A stretch of 5,813 nucleotides of DNA. Origin: Alphaproteobacteria bacterium. GTDB taxonomy: Bacteria > Pseudomonadota > Alphaproteobacteria > Micavibrionales > Micavibrionaceae. The stretch is from assembly GCA_030427765.1 (NCBI GenBank), contig JAUICS010000104.1:1-5813 (forward strand). Direction: 5' to 3'. The notes under the pieces were generated by a model. It saw nothing but the letters and a program-made list of their open reading frames with translations. It did not search any database and was not told the origin of the DNA. This document shows positions 5,471 through 5,813 of the stretch, one piece after another (positions within the stretch are counted from its first letter, which is position 1; every line of letters begins with the position of its first letter). A program made the position numbers and the translations under genes.

Positions 5471-5813
5471 GCCGATATGTATAAACAGTCCGAACACCAG
5501 ACAGAATTGTCTGTTGGCGAAATATTGCGCCGCGGACGTAAATATTTCGGCAAAAGTGTTGAAGAAGTCTCTTTAATTTTGCGCATTCGCGCAAACCAGA
5601 TACAAGCTTTGGAAGAGGGGAATCTGGACGAGCTTCCGGGTGAAGTCTACGCGATCGGGTTTGTCAGGTCGTATTCCGAATATCTTGGCCTTGACCCGGA
5701 CAAGATGATTAAGCTATATCGACTTCAATACGGGCGATTTGGGTCAAAACCGGAATTATCGTTTCCGGCACCGCCTGAGGAAAAGAAATCTCCGGATACC
5801 ATCATTATTATCC
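5459..5813 (+). CDS. RodZ-like helix-turn-helix membrane protein, 5' part only
   Basis: The window holds the first 118 codons; the gene runs off the right edge. Residues about 19-87 form a RodZ-type HTH domain: VGEILRRGRKYFGKSVEEVS (19-38), then LRIRANQIQALEEGNLDELP (41-60), and GEVYAIGFVRSYSEYLGLDP (61-80), the last closely following the family pattern. A Pro- and Lys-rich stretch (about 97-113) leads to a hydrophobic run starting at I115, probably the single transmembrane helix cut by the window end. RodZ links the MreB cytoskeleton to the membrane and helps set rod shape; alphaproteobacterial copies are often annotated only as HTH/DUF4115 proteins. The ATG at 5459 has no Shine-Dalgarno and lies in a hairpin; ATG at 5477 (M7) is an alternative, since the domain starts only at residue 19. 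From memory, ispG often follows in this neighbourhood; it is not in the window. Confidence 0.88.
   Translation, partial: MNEFADMYKQSEHQTELSVGEILRRGRKYFGKSVEEVSLILRIRANQIQALEEGNLDELPGEVYAIGFVRSYSEYLGLDPDKMIKLYRLQYGRFGSKPELSFPAPPEEKKSPDTIIII

Noticed and set aside
5353..5586. Minus-strand open frame spanning the lysC/RodZ-like junction
   Set aside because: Overlaps both the end of lysC and the HTH coding start; the plus-strand proteins are clear family members.

Overview
The window reads as a stretch of alphaproteobacterial chromosome with moderate to low GC (mid-40s percent by eye). Three things suggest this: aspartate kinase (lysC) facing away from ubiG, a RodZ-like helix-turn-helix gene directly after lysC, and a small HIG1 'twin transmembrane' gene beside etfA. 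I recall all three as common alphaproteobacterial neighbourhoods. I cannot place it further; a free-living, AT-leaning Rhodospirillales- or Micavibrio-like lineage is only a guess. I see no mobile element, CRISPR array, tRNA or rRNA.

Layout. Positions 1-252 are AT-rich and noncoding, with a perfect 14-bp palindrome and a direct repeat of TTAATCAT. Next, on the plus strand, is a 430-residue cytosolic pentapeptide-repeat protein (253-1545) that looks like an internal duplication. It converges, 8 bp apart, on a minus-strand gene cluster. In transcription order that cluster is a secreted single-Cache sensor-like protein (4018-3470), ubiG (3466-2726), a HIG1-domain membrane protein (2709-2515) and etfA (2486-1554). 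Gaps of 3, 16 and 28 nt make one operon likely. A divergent regulatory region (4019-4199) separates it from lysC (4200-5435, plus). Immediately after lysC comes the 5' part of a RodZ-like HTH membrane protein (5459 to the window edge).

How the genes fit together. ubiG makes ubiquinone; ETF delivers electrons from acyl-CoA and similar dehydrogenases to ubiquinone through ETF-ubiquinone oxidoreductase; HIG1 proteins associate with respiratory oxidase complexes. The minus-strand operon therefore looks like a respiratory quinone/electron-entry unit, headed by an orphan periplasmic Cache domain that may bind a small ligand. In many alphaproteobacteria, as I recall, HIG1 is followed by a cobalamin adenosyltransferase gene, then etfB, then etfA. 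Here HIG1 abuts etfA directly, so etfB is missing from its expected place.

Most notable signals: (1) a 15-bp AU-rich hairpin from the lysC stop codon to codon 4 of the RodZ-like gene, which buries that gene's start codon; (2) a Shine-Dalgarno plus GTG inside lysC, placed to make a separate ACT-domain (beta) subunit of 160 residues; (3) the etfA locus without etfB; (4) the orphan Cache gene between ubiG and lysC, to whose translation ubiG appears coupled; (5) the two-module pentapeptide protein. I found no convincing new defence or mobile system.
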